A stretch of DNA of 64,000 bases, from NCBI RefSeq assembly GCF_016918075.2, contig NZ_JAERPS020000002.1:62001-126000 (forward strand). Reading direction: 5' to 3'. The position numbers and the translations under genes were made by a program. The notes beneath the pieces were generated by a model, which worked only from the letters and a program-made list of their open reading frames with translations, was not told where the DNA came from and did not search any database. Shown piece after piece: positions 47,584 to 57,064 of the stretch. The stretch comes from Rheinheimera maricola (GTDB taxonomy: Bacteria > Pseudomonadota > Gammaproteobacteria > Enterobacterales > Alteromonadaceae). How positions within the stretch are numbered: the stretch's first letter is position 1; every line of letters begins with the position of its first letter.

Positions 47584-48640
47584 TGGCAAAAACCTGTAAA
47601 AGTTCAGCTTCTGTTACGTCGTCAACAACCGCTGTGGCACAAAATGCTGTTGGCAAGACAAAACGCATACGGCCGTTCTGTACTTTTTTGTCCGTTTTCA
47701 TAAAGGGCATAAAATGCTCAATATACATGCCTTGCGGCGCCTTTACCGGCAAGCCAAAAGCCAATAACAAAGCTTCGATACGACACATATCATGGTCACT
47801 CAATGCAGCGCGGTGTTTAGCAACTTTAGCTGCCATCATCATGCCTGCAGCAACCGCCTCGCCATGAAGCCATTCGCCATATCCAAGATATGCTTCTATC
47901 GCATGACCAAAAGTATGGCCTAAATTAAGCAGTGCTCGCTCTCCTTGCTCAGTTTCATCACGGGCGACAATATCAGCTTTCATTTGACAACAATAAGCCA
48001 CCATTTTTGCCAGTGTCTCGCTATCCTGTTGTAAAATTAGGTGCTGCTTTTGTTCTAACCACTGGAAAAAATTAGCATCAGCAATCAACGCATACTTAAT
48101 CACCTCTGCCATTCCGGCGGCAAATTCACGTTGTGGTAAAGTCGATAAAACGGATGTATTGATAAGCACTTGCAATGGCTGCTTAAAAGCACCAATCATG
48201 TTTTTACCCAGAGGATGATTTACCGCTGTTTTTCCACCAACAGAAGAGTCAACTTGGGCTAGCAACGTCGTAGGGATTTGTAAGAATTGAACCCCCCGTT
48301 GATAGCAAGCTGCAACAAAGCCGGTCAAATCACCGATTACGCCCCCACCCAATGCGACTAATAATACGTCGCGCGATATACCGCGTTGCAGCAAGAAACT
48401 CATAACCTGCTCAAACGACGTAAGTGTCTTGTAACACTCGCCATCAGGCAATAAAAAACTTAACGGTTTAACATTTGAGAATAAGGCTTGTACAGCAGGC
48501 AGATAAAGCTCTGCAACGGTCGGATTGGATATAATCACGACCTGTTTAAAACTACCGAGTTGCGGATCTAATGCTTGGAACTGAGCAGAAATATCTATGG
48601 TGTAGCTGCGTTCGCCAAGTTGGACTTCAACTCTCTGCAT
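47570..48640 (-). CDS. aroB: 3-dehydroquinate synthase
   Basis: Second step of the shikimate pathway: converts DAHP to 3-dehydroquinate using NAD and a metal. 356 residues. GGGVIGDLTGFVA binds NAD, DSSVGGKTAVNH holds substrate contacts, and the metal ligands include the histidines in LNLGHTFGHAIE. It follows aroK by 24 bases and overlaps the damX start. Confidence 0.97.
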   Translation of the reverse strand: MQRVEVQLGERSYTIDISAQFQALDPQLGSFKQVVIISNPTVAELYLPAVQALFSNVKPLSFLLPDGECYKTLTSFEQVMSFLLQRGISRDVLLVALGGGVIGDLTGFVAACYQRGVQFLQIPTTLLAQVDSSVGGKTAVNHPLGKNMIGAFKQPLQVLINTSVLSTLPQREFAAGMAEVIKYALIADANFFQWLEQKQHLILQQDSETLAKMVAYCCQMKADIVARDETEQGERALLNLGHTFGHAIEAYLGYGEWLHGEAVAAGMMMAAKVAKHRAALSDHDMCRIEALLLAFGLPVKAPQGMYIEHFMPFMKTDKKVQNGRMRFVLPTAFCATAVVDDVTEAELLQVFANGHH

Positions 48641-48664
48641 CAGCAGCCCCCTGTATTATATTGT

Positions 48665-49183
48665 CTAGAAACCCAATTGATCGATTATCTGACTTGCTAC
48701 AGCGCGCGCGCTTTGTTCATCAGTACGTACAGTAAAATCTGCGATTTCAGCATAAAGAGGGTTACGCTCTTCTGCTAAGCGCTCTAACACTTCTTTTGGT
48801 GCCTCTTCAGTCTGCAAAAGAGGACGGCGCTTGTCTCGTTGAGTGCGCGCTACCTGCTTTTCAATAGGGGTTTCAAGGTATACCACAATGCCTCTGGCGG
48901 ATAATCGGTTGCGGGTCTCTTTGCTAAGTACCGAACCGCCTCCGGTTGCTAGCACAATGCCTTGTAACTCTGTCAAATCCTGAATGACATTTTCTTCACG
49001 TACGCGAAAGCCTTCTTCGCCTTCTAAATCGAAAACCCAAGCGATATCAGCACCAGTGCGGCGCTCAATTTCCTGGTCCGAATCATAAAACTCAAGATGA
49101 AGCATGTCTGCTAAGTGACGTCCAATTGTGCTTTTACCTGCACCCATTGGACCAACAAGGAAGATATTACGTTTTTCTGCCAT
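48665..49183 (-). CDS. aroK: Shikimate kinase I
   Basis: Phosphorylates shikimate at the 3-position with ATP. 172 residues. Walker [10 protein letters not shown] (near residue 11), the shikimate-binding DSDQEIE and LATGGG (near 80), and the lid with KRRPLL are all present. First gene of the aroK-aroB-damX-dam set, 173 bases after pilQ. Confidence 0.97.
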   Translation of the reverse strand: MAEKRNIFLVGPMGAGKSTIGRHLADMLHLEFYDSDQEIERRTGADIAWVFDLEGEEGFRVREENVIQDLTELQGIVLATGGGSVLSKETRNRLSARGIVVYLETPIEKQVARTQRDKRRPLLQTEEAPKEVLERLAEERNPLYAEIADFTVRTDEQSARAVASQIIDQLGF

Positions 49184-49310
49184 AGGTAATATTACTAATC
49201 AGCTAACTCAGTGAAAAGTTGAATTCAAGGACCAAAAGGCTCCCACGAAAATTTGAAGCGCTGAATTATGTCAGGAATAGCCTTTTGTTGGCAAGCTAAT
49301 TCTCAACAGA

Positions 49311-49346
49311 CCAAGGTTGCAGCATACAATAATACTGCAACCCTGG
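49311..49346 (-). terminator. Hairpin between pilQ and aroK
   Basis: A 12-bp stem with one mismatch (CCAAGGTTGCAG / CTGCAACCCTGG) and a 12-base loop, ten bases after the pilQ stop. No T-run follows, so it may be an attenuator, a processing site or a Rho-linked structure. Confidence 0.4.
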
Positions 49347-49356
49347 AATTCTTAAC

Positions 49357-51423
49357 TTAAAGGCCTTCGGTAATAATTTTCGGTGTAACGAAAATTAACA
49401 GCTCATTCTTCTCATTGACTTCGCGAGTGGAACGGAACAGAGCACCAACGTAAGGTATATCACCAAACAGCGGTACTTTATTCACTGTTGAAAGGATCTG
49501 CTGTTGATAAATACCACCCAGAACTATGGTTTCTCCGTTATCAACTAAAACTTGTGTCTGTATTTGTTGTGTGTCGATTGCCGTCGCTGGGCCAGTAGGT
49601 GTCTGAACCGTTTCACCACGGGTATTTTGTGTAATCACCAGATCCAGAATTATTTTATTATCCGGCGTGATTTGCGGCGTCACAGTCAGGCTTAATACTG
49701 CTTTTTTGAATTCAACAGTTGTCGCACCACTAGACGCAGCCTGAACATAGGGTATTTCTACACCTTGTTCGATACGAGCTTCTTTCTGGTTCGCCGTGGT
49801 GATACGCGGGCTGGCAATAATTTCACCTTTATTTTCCTGCTCCAGAGCGGACAATTCTAAATCTAGTAAAGTACCATCGGCCAATCGCGCGATATGAAAT
49901 GCTATGCTCCCAGCCGGGTTACTTGCTGGCAAGTTGACATTCCAGCGATCATCTAACGAAGGAATGCTACCATTTGCTATAGTATTAGCGCCGCCAGAGG
50001 AACCAGAAGTGCCTTGATTTGAACTACTGCTACTTTGCTGGTCACTAAAGCCCCAGCGAATGCCAAGCTCATCAGTGACGCTGTCACGCACTGTAACCAT
50101 GCGAGATTCAATCAACACCTGCCTAACAGGAATATCAAGACGCTCAATTAACTTGCGTACACTCTCAATATTTACCGCAGTGTCTTTGATTAGAATAGTA
50201 TTGGTACGTTCATCTACGTTAACTGAACCGCGTGACGATAGTAGAGTCGCGTCTTTATTTGATAACAACGAAGCAATGTCAGCCGCTTTAGCATAATTAA
50301 TCGCCAGGAAATCTGAGTACAGTGGCTCTAAATCAGCGACTGTTTGCTTTGCCTCTAGCTCACGGGCTTCACGCGCAGCTAGCTCATCGGTTGGCGCAAC
50401 CATCAAAATGTTGCCTTCCATACGTTTATCAAGGCCTTTCACCCGCAGCACAATGTCAAGCGCCTGGTCCCACGGAGTACCATCAAGACGCAATGTAATA
50501 TTACCGGTAACAGAATCACTGGTAACTAAATTAAAGCCGTTATAGTCCGCAATGATCTGCAAAACCGTTCTGACTGAAATATCTTGGAAATTCAAAGATA
50601 TAGCGCGTCCCTTATATTCTTTGCCACCACCTAATATGCTGCGGTTAGACGTATCTCGCTCTACATTCAACGTAAAAATATTGTCTATCTGCTGGTATGT
50701 AAAAGTGAACTCTGCAGTTGTATCAATTACCAACCGCGTCGATGAGCCCTCTTTAAACGTTTCGATACCTTTTACGATCGTGCCAAAATCCACTACATCC
50801 AGCTGATACAGCAACTCTTCCAGAATATCCGTATTGTGAAATTCAACCTCTAATTTTCCCAAACGCTCAGCGACATCAACAGCAGCAGTATTCTCACGCA
50901 AAAACACTAACACCCGCCCTTCACCTTTGTCACCGCGTCTAAAATCTAAAGCATTCACGCGGTTAATATAGGTAGGAGTAACGTCAGCGGCTGAACCAAC
51001 AGCATCAGCGGTAGGATTGTCAGAAATGTGAATATAAAACACATTGCCACGAACCCGGGTACGGTAGATTTTTAGGTAATCTAAATAGATAACCGTCCTA
51101 AAACCCTCACCGACAAACTCAGATGTAACTCGCTTAACGCCAGCTTTGTCAATCAACACCTCATCTAACTTTTCTTCGTAATCTGAGTTATCAAAAAACA
51201 GCTCAATGCGTGCTGGCTCATTGAACACCTGGATGCTCGGGTCAGCGTACAACTCCTCATCAAAGATGAATTCAATTTCTGTCTCACCAGTAAGCAGTGG
51301 ATTGTACCGCACATCATATAGTAACGGCACGGCAGCAGCCGGAAGTGACAGGAGAATTAAGGCTGCAAAGCTGAAAGCTGTGCGCTGGAGTCTGCCAGAC
51401 ATTATTTTGATTATTTTATCCAT
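49357..51423 (-). CDS. pilQ: Type IV pilus secretin PilQ
   Basis: Forms the outer-membrane channel for the type IV pilus. 688 residues. A signal peptide (about 12-31) is followed by AMIN domains that bind peptidoglycan and a short secretin N-domain (LNFQDISVRTVLQIIADY, near residue 280). A NolW-type repeat follows, then the C-terminal secretin barrel with VPLFGDIPYVGALF. A Ser/Gly-rich loop (near residue 465) interrupts the region before the secretin core. ATG 51423 is used; ATG 51402 is possible. Last gene of pilMNOPQ. Confidence 0.95.
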   Translation of the reverse strand: MDKIIKIMSGRLQRTAFSFAALILLSLPAAAVPLLYDVRYNPLLTGETEIEFIFDEELYADPSIQVFNEPARIELFFDNSDYEEKLDEVLIDKAGVKRVTSEFVGEGFRTVIYLDYLKIYRTRVRGNVFYIHISDNPTADAVGSAADVTPTYINRVNALDFRRGDKGEGRVLVFLRENTAAVDVAERLGKLEVEFHNTDILEELLYQLDVVDFGTIVKGIETFKEGSSTRLVIDTTAEFTFTYQQIDNIFTLNVERDTSNRSILGGGKEYKGRAISLNFQDISVRTVLQIIADYNGFNLVTSDSVTGNITLRLDGTPWDQALDIVLRVKGLDKRMEGNILMVAPTDELAAREARELEAKQTVADLEPLYSDFLAINYAKAADIASLLSNKDATLLSSRGSVNVDERTNTILIKDTAVNIESVRKLIERLDIPVRQVLIESRMVTVRDSVTDELGIRWGFSDQQSSSSSNQGTSGSSGGANTIANGSIPSLDDRWNVNLPASNPAGSIAFHIARLADGTLLDLELSALEQENKGEIIASPRITTANQKEARIEQGVEIPYVQAASSGATTVEFKKAVLSLTVTPQITPDNKIILDLVITQNTRGETVQTPTGPATAIDTQQIQTQVLVDNGETIVLGGIYQQQILSTVNKVPLFGDIPYVGALFRSTREVNEKNELLIFVTPKIITEGL

Positions 51424-51441
51424 GATTTACTCGCATACCTA

Positions 51442-51978
51442 TCAATTACTAGCTACTGATGACGCGTCAGTCATCTGTAACATGGTTGTCCGTTCTTTCC
51501 AGCAACCTGCGCCGTCGGGAATGAGTTCAAGCAACTCTATATGAGTTGGTTCTACATTTATCACCCTACCGTGAAATAACCCTGCATGATTATTCAAGGT
51601 TACCCTATGCAAGGTTTGGTCTGAAGCTTCAATCAGCGCCCATATATTTCCTGTATCGCCCAAAGTACCACGCATCTTTAGGTTATCCAGCGCATATTTC
51701 TCTAATGGCTCCTTTCTGCGCCTCGGATCAGGATGCAAACAATCCTGTACTTGTAAAAATTTATCTTGTAGTGCCTCGGGAGTTGGCGCAGAAAAAGGAC
51801 TGCGGACGTCCTGCGAACGGTAAGGTACATGGACAAACTCTTTAACTTCCGGTAAAGGTTCAACCCTCGCTTTAGTAGTAGCTTTGACATCTGCAATATG
51901 TTGCTGCACGCCACTTAAATCGTCGAAACATCCGCAAAGCATTAGAGTTAAAGCTAAAGCAGTAAGAGGCCTAATCAT
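51442..51978 (-). CDS. pilP: Type IV pilus lipoprotein PilP
   Basis: 178 residues. The lipoprotein signal peptide has its Cys in LMLCGCF (near residue 15). The C-terminal domain contains the PilP-typical LEKYALDNLKMRGTLG. It links the inner-membrane PilMNO platform to PilQ across the periplasm. The start overlaps the pilO stop by four bases. Confidence 0.94.
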   Translation of the reverse strand: MIRPLTALALTLMLCGCFDDLSGVQQHIADVKATTKARVEPLPEVKEFVHVPYRSQDVRSPFSAPTPEALQDKFLQVQDCLHPDPRRRKEPLEKYALDNLKMRGTLGDTGNIWALIEASDQTLHRVTLNNHAGLFHGRVINVEPTHIELLELIPDGAGCWKERTTMLQMTDASSVASN

Positions 51979-52574
51979 TGCTGAACCTCCTTATACCGAT
52001 ACGTTTTTGCCACAACATTAAAACGTAAGCGATCATTTCCTTCCGCCGCAATAGCAAAATCATGCAAACTTACTATTCGTGGCAACTTTGCCACTTCACT
52101 AACAAAATTGCCAAATTGGTGGTAATCCCCAACTACTTCTATCTTGATAGGTAACTCAGTATAGAATTCTTTTTCTATTTCTGGTTCCCAATTGATGCGG
52201 ATAAACGTCAAACCGCTAGTAGTACCAACATAGGTTATATCATCCAACAAACCCGGTGTTTCGTGAGTTGTAGGTAATTGCTTTAATAAAAATGAGAACG
52301 TTTGTTCCATTTCAAGCATTTGCTGTTTATATAAATCCAAATTAACGGCAGAAGCATATTTAGTCCGATATACCTGACGCAGCTCTATTTCCTTGTTCTG
52401 CGCAACAGCTAGTTCGTCAATTTTACTATCTACTAATAAAAAATAAGTAAGCGCTGACACCATAATGGCTAATATAGCTGCAAATATGAGTTTGACCACC
52501 AAAGGCCAAGAGCCCATGTTTTCAAAATCTAAATCGTTAATATCGATTTCTGACAAATTCAGGTTTAGACTCAT
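51975..52574 (-). CDS. pilO: Type IV pilus inner-membrane protein PilO
   Basis: 199 residues. A short cytoplasmic N-terminus and one transmembrane helix (about 28-48) are followed by a coiled coil, then the ferredoxin-like periplasmic fold (VGDYHQFGNFVSEVAKLPRIVSL). It pairs with PilN. Overlaps both pilN and pilP by four bases. Confidence 0.94.
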   Translation of the reverse strand: MSLNLNLSEIDINDLDFENMGSWPLVVKLIFAAILAIMVSALTYFLLVDSKIDELAVAQNKEIELRQVYRTKYASAVNLDLYKQQMLEMEQTFSFLLKQLPTTHETPGLLDDITYVGTTSGLTFIRINWEPEIEKEFYTELPIKIEVVGDYHQFGNFVSEVAKLPRIVSLHDFAIAAEGNDRLRFNVVAKTYRYKEVQQ

Positions 52575-53167
52575 TTGGCACCTCCTTTAGCGGCAGGAGC
52601 AACAGGGGCTTCGCCCTGTACAGCCTCAAAACCTTCAACTTTCAGGTGCATTTTAAAATTACTTAACAGGCTGGCACTGTCTTTACCCGCTTCAATAAAT
52701 TCGAGCAGAGGACTGGCAAGTAGCTCAGAGTCATCAGCCTCCCTAAGTAAATTAGATAAGCGATTATTCGACTCGCTTCTACCCACTAGTAACAATGACG
52801 TCCCTTTCTTTTCTAGCTGTGTAAGATACACACCAGCAGGAACAGCTTGCGCAATTTCATCCATTATCTGTGTGCCAAGATTACGGCTGCCTTGTAACTG
52901 CTCGATCAGCGACATGCGTTGCTGCAAACTTTTCTTAGTGTCATTCAGCATACTAATTTCTTTTATTCGCTGATCTAATACCTTGATTTCATTCGCCAAG
53001 TAGTTATTACGCTGCATCTGGCCATCAATTCTGGCACTGTAAATCATATTGACTACAAAAATTAATAGAAAACTGAACATTGCCGTTGCAGTTAGTACGG
53101 TGAGATATTGCTTTTGCCGCTCTTTACGCGCTGCATCGCGCCACGGCAATAGGTTTATATATGCCAT
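52571..53167 (-). CDS. pilN: Type IV pilus inner-membrane protein PilN
   Basis: 198 residues. The N-terminal INLLPWRD motif (residues 4-11) inserts into PilM; a transmembrane helix (about 22-44) and a coiled coil with a periplasmic domain follow. The C-terminal tail is Ala/Pro-rich (EAPVAPAAKG). The start lies inside the pilM end (13-base overlap). Confidence 0.94.
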   Translation of the reverse strand: MAYINLLPWRDAARKERQKQYLTVLTATAMFSFLLIFVVNMIYSARIDGQMQRNNYLANEIKVLDQRIKEISMLNDTKKSLQQRMSLIEQLQGSRNLGTQIMDEIAQAVPAGVYLTQLEKKGTSLLLVGRSESNNRLSNLLREADDSELLASPLLEFIEAGKDSASLLSNFKMHLKVEGFEAVQGEAPVAPAAKGGAK

Positions 53168-54234
53168 GACGAGAAACTCCTTAAGGCCAAACCGCTAGCA
53201 ACCATTAATTGCGACGAATGGCGATTCAACTGATCACGGTCAACTGACGTCGCTACTTCCATCGATTTGAAAGGATTAGCGACCACGGTATGTATACCTA
53301 ACTCGTCAATTAATAATCTATCAATACCTTCAATTAGCGCAGTGCCACCAGAAATGACCAGATAATCTACTGCATCTTTACCACTGCTGGTGAGGTACAT
53401 CTGAATACCGCGCCTCACCTGTTGCAACAACATGGTTTGAAACGGTGCTAACACTTCGAACGTATAATTAGGGGGTAAATCACCTGACACTTTGGCAAGC
53501 TCAGCTTCTTCGTAACTCTTATTGTAGTATGACAGGATACTACGAGTGTATTGATCTCCGCCAAACACCTGATCTCGGGTATAAAGAGTCTTACCGTTCT
53601 CAATAATGCTCAACAATGTCATAGTTGCACCGATGTCTACCATCGCCACGACTTTACTGCTCGCATCATCTGGTAACTGCTTAAGACAAAGCTCAGCAGC
53701 ACGACTCAAAGCATAGCTTTCAATGTCAATAACTTTAGCAGCGAAGCCACCATCATCAAGTGCAGCAACCCGGGCTTCTATACTTTCCGTTCTTGCTGCG
53801 CTTAATAGGACATTGACTTTCGAAGGATCAGATTCATTTACATCAAGCTTTTCAAAATCCAAACTGACTTCGTTGAGCGGATATGGAATTAGTGTGTCTG
53901 CCTCGACCTCGATCTGACTTTCCAGTTCAGCATCAGTTAAGGAGACATCCATAAAGATGACCTTACTAATAACTGTTGACCCTGAAACGGCAGAGGCAGC
54001 AAATTTCACAGACCTTGGGATCTTTTTACGGATTTTACTGAGCACGTTACCAACGGCCTCTATATCCTGGATCTCGCGATCTGACATGGCGCCTTTTGCC
54101 ATTGGTTCTATGGCGACGGCTTCTACTTTATACACGCCATTATGCTGACTAAGCAGCACCGCTTTAACGGAGTGGGCACCGACATCGATACCGACCATCA
54201 TGGGTGTTTGTTTACTGAACAGGCGATTTATCAT
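53155..54234 (-). CDS. pilM: Type IV pilus assembly ATPase-like PilM
   Basis: Actin-like cytoplasmic protein, 359 residues, that binds ATP and the PilN tail. The phosphate-1 loop is GIDVGAHSVK near residue 16; phosphate-2 is VDIGATMT; the adenosine-binding ISGGTALIEG is near residue 285. CAGGAAGCT precedes the ATG. Divergent from ponA, the common pairing. Confidence 0.95.
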   Translation of the reverse strand: MINRLFSKQTPMMVGIDVGAHSVKAVLLSQHNGVYKVEAVAIEPMAKGAMSDREIQDIEAVGNVLSKIRKKIPRSVKFAASAVSGSTVISKVIFMDVSLTDAELESQIEVEADTLIPYPLNEVSLDFEKLDVNESDPSKVNVLLSAARTESIEARVAALDDGGFAAKVIDIESYALSRAAELCLKQLPDDASSKVVAMVDIGATMTLLSIIENGKTLYTRDQVFGGDQYTRSILSYYNKSYEEAELAKVSGDLPPNYTFEVLAPFQTMLLQQVRRGIQMYLTSSGKDAVDYLVISGGTALIEGIDRLLIDELGIHTVVANPFKSMEVATSVDRDQLNRHSSQLMVASGLALRSFSSWHI

Positions 54235-54315
54235 AGCTTCCTGCGGCCAACTTATAGTTATGATTATAATTGTCTCATTGATAGCTTAGTCGCTAATTTT
54301 TGGCAAGAAAAAGCG

Positions 54316-54343
54316 TTTAAACTAAAGCTAATAAATATATACT
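54316..54343 (+). promoter_or_regulatory. Candidate promoter for ponA
   Basis: TTTAAA (54316-54321) and TATACT (54338-54343), 16 bp apart, about 45 bp before the GTG start. Confidence 0.4.
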
Positions 54344-54387
54344 AGCAGCGTTGTAAAGGAATTGGGAGTAAAAATTGGGGTTATTCA

Positions 54388-57018
54388 GTGTCTTGGGTTA
54401 AAAAACTTTTAATTCTTAGTCTGGTGTCGATCGTTTCGGGCTTGATTGTGATCGCAGCGATCTATTTTTACCTGAAAGATGAGCTGCCTGACGTAACTAC
54501 TTTACAAGACGTTAGGCTACAAACACCGATGCAGGTGTTTACTGCTAACGGCGAGCTCATTTCCCAATTCGGTGAAAAACGCCGTATTCCACTTAAACTC
54601 GACGAAATGCCGCCTTTGTTAGTCGCAGCATTCTTGGCGGTGGAAGATACCAGATTTTATGAACATCCTGGTATAGACATTATTGGCATTTTCCGTGCTG
54701 CCACCGTAGTGGCTTCGTCAGGCGACTTTAGTCAGGGCGCAAGCACAATAACGCAACAGTTAGCCCGCAACTTTTTTCTTAGTCGTGAGAAGAAAGTGAT
54801 ACGAAAGATCAAAGAAATCTTTTTAGCCATTCATATCGAACAGTTACTCAGCAAAGATCAGATCCTAGAGCTCTATCTGAATAAAATTGAATTAGGCCAG
54901 CGTTCTTTCGGGGTTGGCGCTGCAGCTCAGGTTTACTTTGGTAAAACAGTACATGAATTAACTATCGATGAAATAGCAATTATTGCCGGATTACCAAAAG
55001 CACCATCGGCTTTAAACCCAGTGCGTTCAGCAACCAGAGCAAGGGCAAGGCGTAATGTTGTACTAGGCCGAATGTTAGAAACTGGCGTCATCGACAAGGC
55101 TACTTACGCCCAAGCCATCGCAGCGCCTGTTACCAGCCGTTTACACGGCGCTCAGATTACTGCATCGGCGCCTTATGTAGCGGAAATGGTGCGCCAAGAA
55201 ATGGTTGCCCGTTTTGGTGAGGAAAGTGCTTATTCTGCCGGTTTACGCGTTTTTACGACCATAAATAGCACTCAGCAGGCGGAAGCAAAAAATGCACTAC
55301 AGCAAAACTTATACGATTATGACGAACGTCACGGCTATCGGGGTCCAGTTGCAGAGCTTTGGCAGTCAGTACTAGTTGAAAACGATTCTGCTGAACCACA
55401 ATTTGAACAGCAAAAAATGCTGGATAAACAACAAATTCTGTCTTATTTGGATCAACAAAGTAGCATTGAAGAACTAGTACCAGCTGTAGTCACTAGAGTT
55501 GATAGTCAGAACGCCACAGCCATCATTGCAGGCGGTCAGGAAGTACTCATTAACTGGGATGGCCTTAAATGGGCGCGCAGCTTTATAACAGATGAGCGTC
55601 AGGCTATAGCGCCTAAAACAGCTTTTGCCATAGTAAAACCTGGACAGCATGTTTTACTCAGACAACACCAGCAACAATGGCGCCTAAGCCAGGTTCCCTC
55701 TGCTAGTAGCGCCATTGTTGCTATCGATCCGCATAACGGTGCTATCCGCTCGCTGGTAGGCGGTTATAGTTTTAGCCAGAGCCAGTTCAATCGGGTTACT
55801 CAAGCTAAACGTCAAGTGGGCTCAAATATTAAGCCGTTCATTTATTCCGCCGCTTTAGAACACGGCCATACATTGGCAACCATAATGAACGATGCTCCCA
55901 TTCACCAATGGGATAACAATGCTGGTATTGCATGGCGCCCGAAAAACTCGCCTGCAGTTTATGATGGTCCTATCCGGGTCCGCGAGGCGCTGGCGAAATC
56001 AAAGAACGTAGTGTCGGTCAGGTTGTTACGTGCCGTTGGTATCGACAATATGATTGCACATCTGCAACGTTTTGGATTCACCGCCAGTGATCTACCCCGC
56101 AATGAAACCTTGTCGCTGGGATCCGCTTCTTTAACACCGTTAGAATTAGTAACAGGTTATGCCGTATTTGCCAATGGCGGCTATTTAGTGCAACCCTACG
56201 TAATCGATAAAATTGTCGCTGAAGATGGTGAATTGCTTTTTCAACATACACCGCTTTTAGCAGCGTGTGGCAACTGTGACCAGCGCAGTAATGACGAGAT
56301 GATACCTGACACCACCGAGCTCGATACAGAGCAACAGTTAGACCAATTACTTAATAACACTAGCATCGACCATGCTTCAGCAACGAGCGAATTGGCAGAC
56401 TTAGGTATACCGTCAAATTATGCTGAGCAGGTTATTTCAGAGCAAAACAGCTTCTTAATCACTGATGCATTGAAAAGCAGTGTCTGGGGTGGCGGTAGCT
56501 GGGAACATGGCACCGGCTGGAATGGCACAGCGTGGCGTTTACAGAGCTTAAAGCGTCGAGACATTTCGGCAAAGACCGGCACCACCAACGATTCCAAAGA
56601 CACCTGGTTTTCCGGCTTCACTCCCGATTTAGCTGTTACAGTATGGGTTGGCTTTGACGATGCAAACCGCAGCCTCGGCCGGGCATTGTGGCACGCGAAT
56701 ATGGGCCAACAACAAAGTGCCGGCACTGAGTCAGGTGCCAGAACAGCGTTGCCAGCCTGGCAAGCATACATGCGCAAAGCTCTTGCGTTGTATCCAGAGC
56801 AAGCTAAAAGCACGCCTACAGGCTTATCCTCTGTGCGTATAGACGTACAATCTGGCTTGTTAAGTCGACGTACTGATCACAGCAGTATCTTTGAGTACTT
56901 TAAACAGGGTACCGAGCCCACGCAGTATGTTACTAATAGTATTCAACAAATAAGTTTTGATGACATTCAAAACAAAAAAGCAGACGAAACGCAGACGGAT
57001 GAAGTAGAACTGTTCTAA
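54388..57018 (+). CDS. mrcA: Penicillin-binding protein 1A
   Basis: Bifunctional peptidoglycan synthase, 876 residues, anchored by one N-terminal helix (about 8-28). The glycosyltransferase domain has EDTRFYEHPGID (near residue 84) and QGASTITQQLARN. An OB-like insert follows. The transpeptidase has SNIK (active Ser near 480), SKN (near 537) and KTGT (near 728). The start is GTG 54388, with GGGG eight bases upstream; the sequence after it aligns with E. coli PBP1a. A two-way terminator follows. Confidence 0.96.
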   Translation: MSWVKKLLILSLVSIVSGLIVIAAIYFYLKDELPDVTTLQDVRLQTPMQVFTANGELISQFGEKRRIPLKLDEMPPLLVAAFLAVEDTRFYEHPGIDIIGIFRAATVVASSGDFSQGASTITQQLARNFFLSREKKVIRKIKEIFLAIHIEQLLSKDQILELYLNKIELGQRSFGVGAAAQVYFGKTVHELTIDEIAIIAGLPKAPSALNPVRSATRARARRNVVLGRMLETGVIDKATYAQAIAAPVTSRLHGAQITASAPYVAEMVRQEMVARFGEESAYSAGLRVFTTINSTQQAEAKNALQQNLYDYDERHGYRGPVAELWQSVLVENDSAEPQFEQQKMLDKQQILSYLDQQSSIEELVPAVVTRVDSQNATAIIAGGQEVLINWDGLKWARSFITDERQAIAPKTAFAIVKPGQHVLLRQHQQQWRLSQVPSASSAIVAIDPHNGAIRSLVGGYSFSQSQFNRVTQAKRQVGSNIKPFIYSAALEHGHTLATIMNDAPIHQWDNNAGIAWRPKNSPAVYDGPIRVREALAKSKNVVSVRLLRAVGIDNMIAHLQRFGFTASDLPRNETLSLGSASLTPLELVTGYAVFANGGYLVQPYVIDKIVAEDGELLFQHTPLLAACGNCDQRSNDEMIPDTTELDTEQQLDQLLNNTSIDHASATSELADLGIPSNYAEQVISEQNSFLITDALKSSVWGGGSWEHGTGWNGTAWRLQSLKRRDISAKTGTTNDSKDTWFSGFTPDLAVTVWVGFDDANRSLGRALWHANMGQQQSAGTESGARTALPAWQAYMRKALALYPEQAKSTPTGLSSVRIDVQSGLLSRRTDHSSIFEYFKQGTEPTQYVTNSIQQISFDDIQNKKADETQTDEVELF

Positions 57019-57021
57019 AAA

Positions 57022-57048
57022 AGCCCGCAATGTTCTGCGGGCTATTTT
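57022..57048. terminator. Bidirectional terminator between ponA and argH
   Basis: Eight-base perfect stem AGCCCGCA (57022-57029) and TGCGGGCT (57036-57043) with a six-base loop. It is followed by ATTTTGT on the plus strand and, on the minus strand, a run of six T. Confidence 0.85.
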
Positions 57049-57064
57049 GTATTACGTTGTGCTG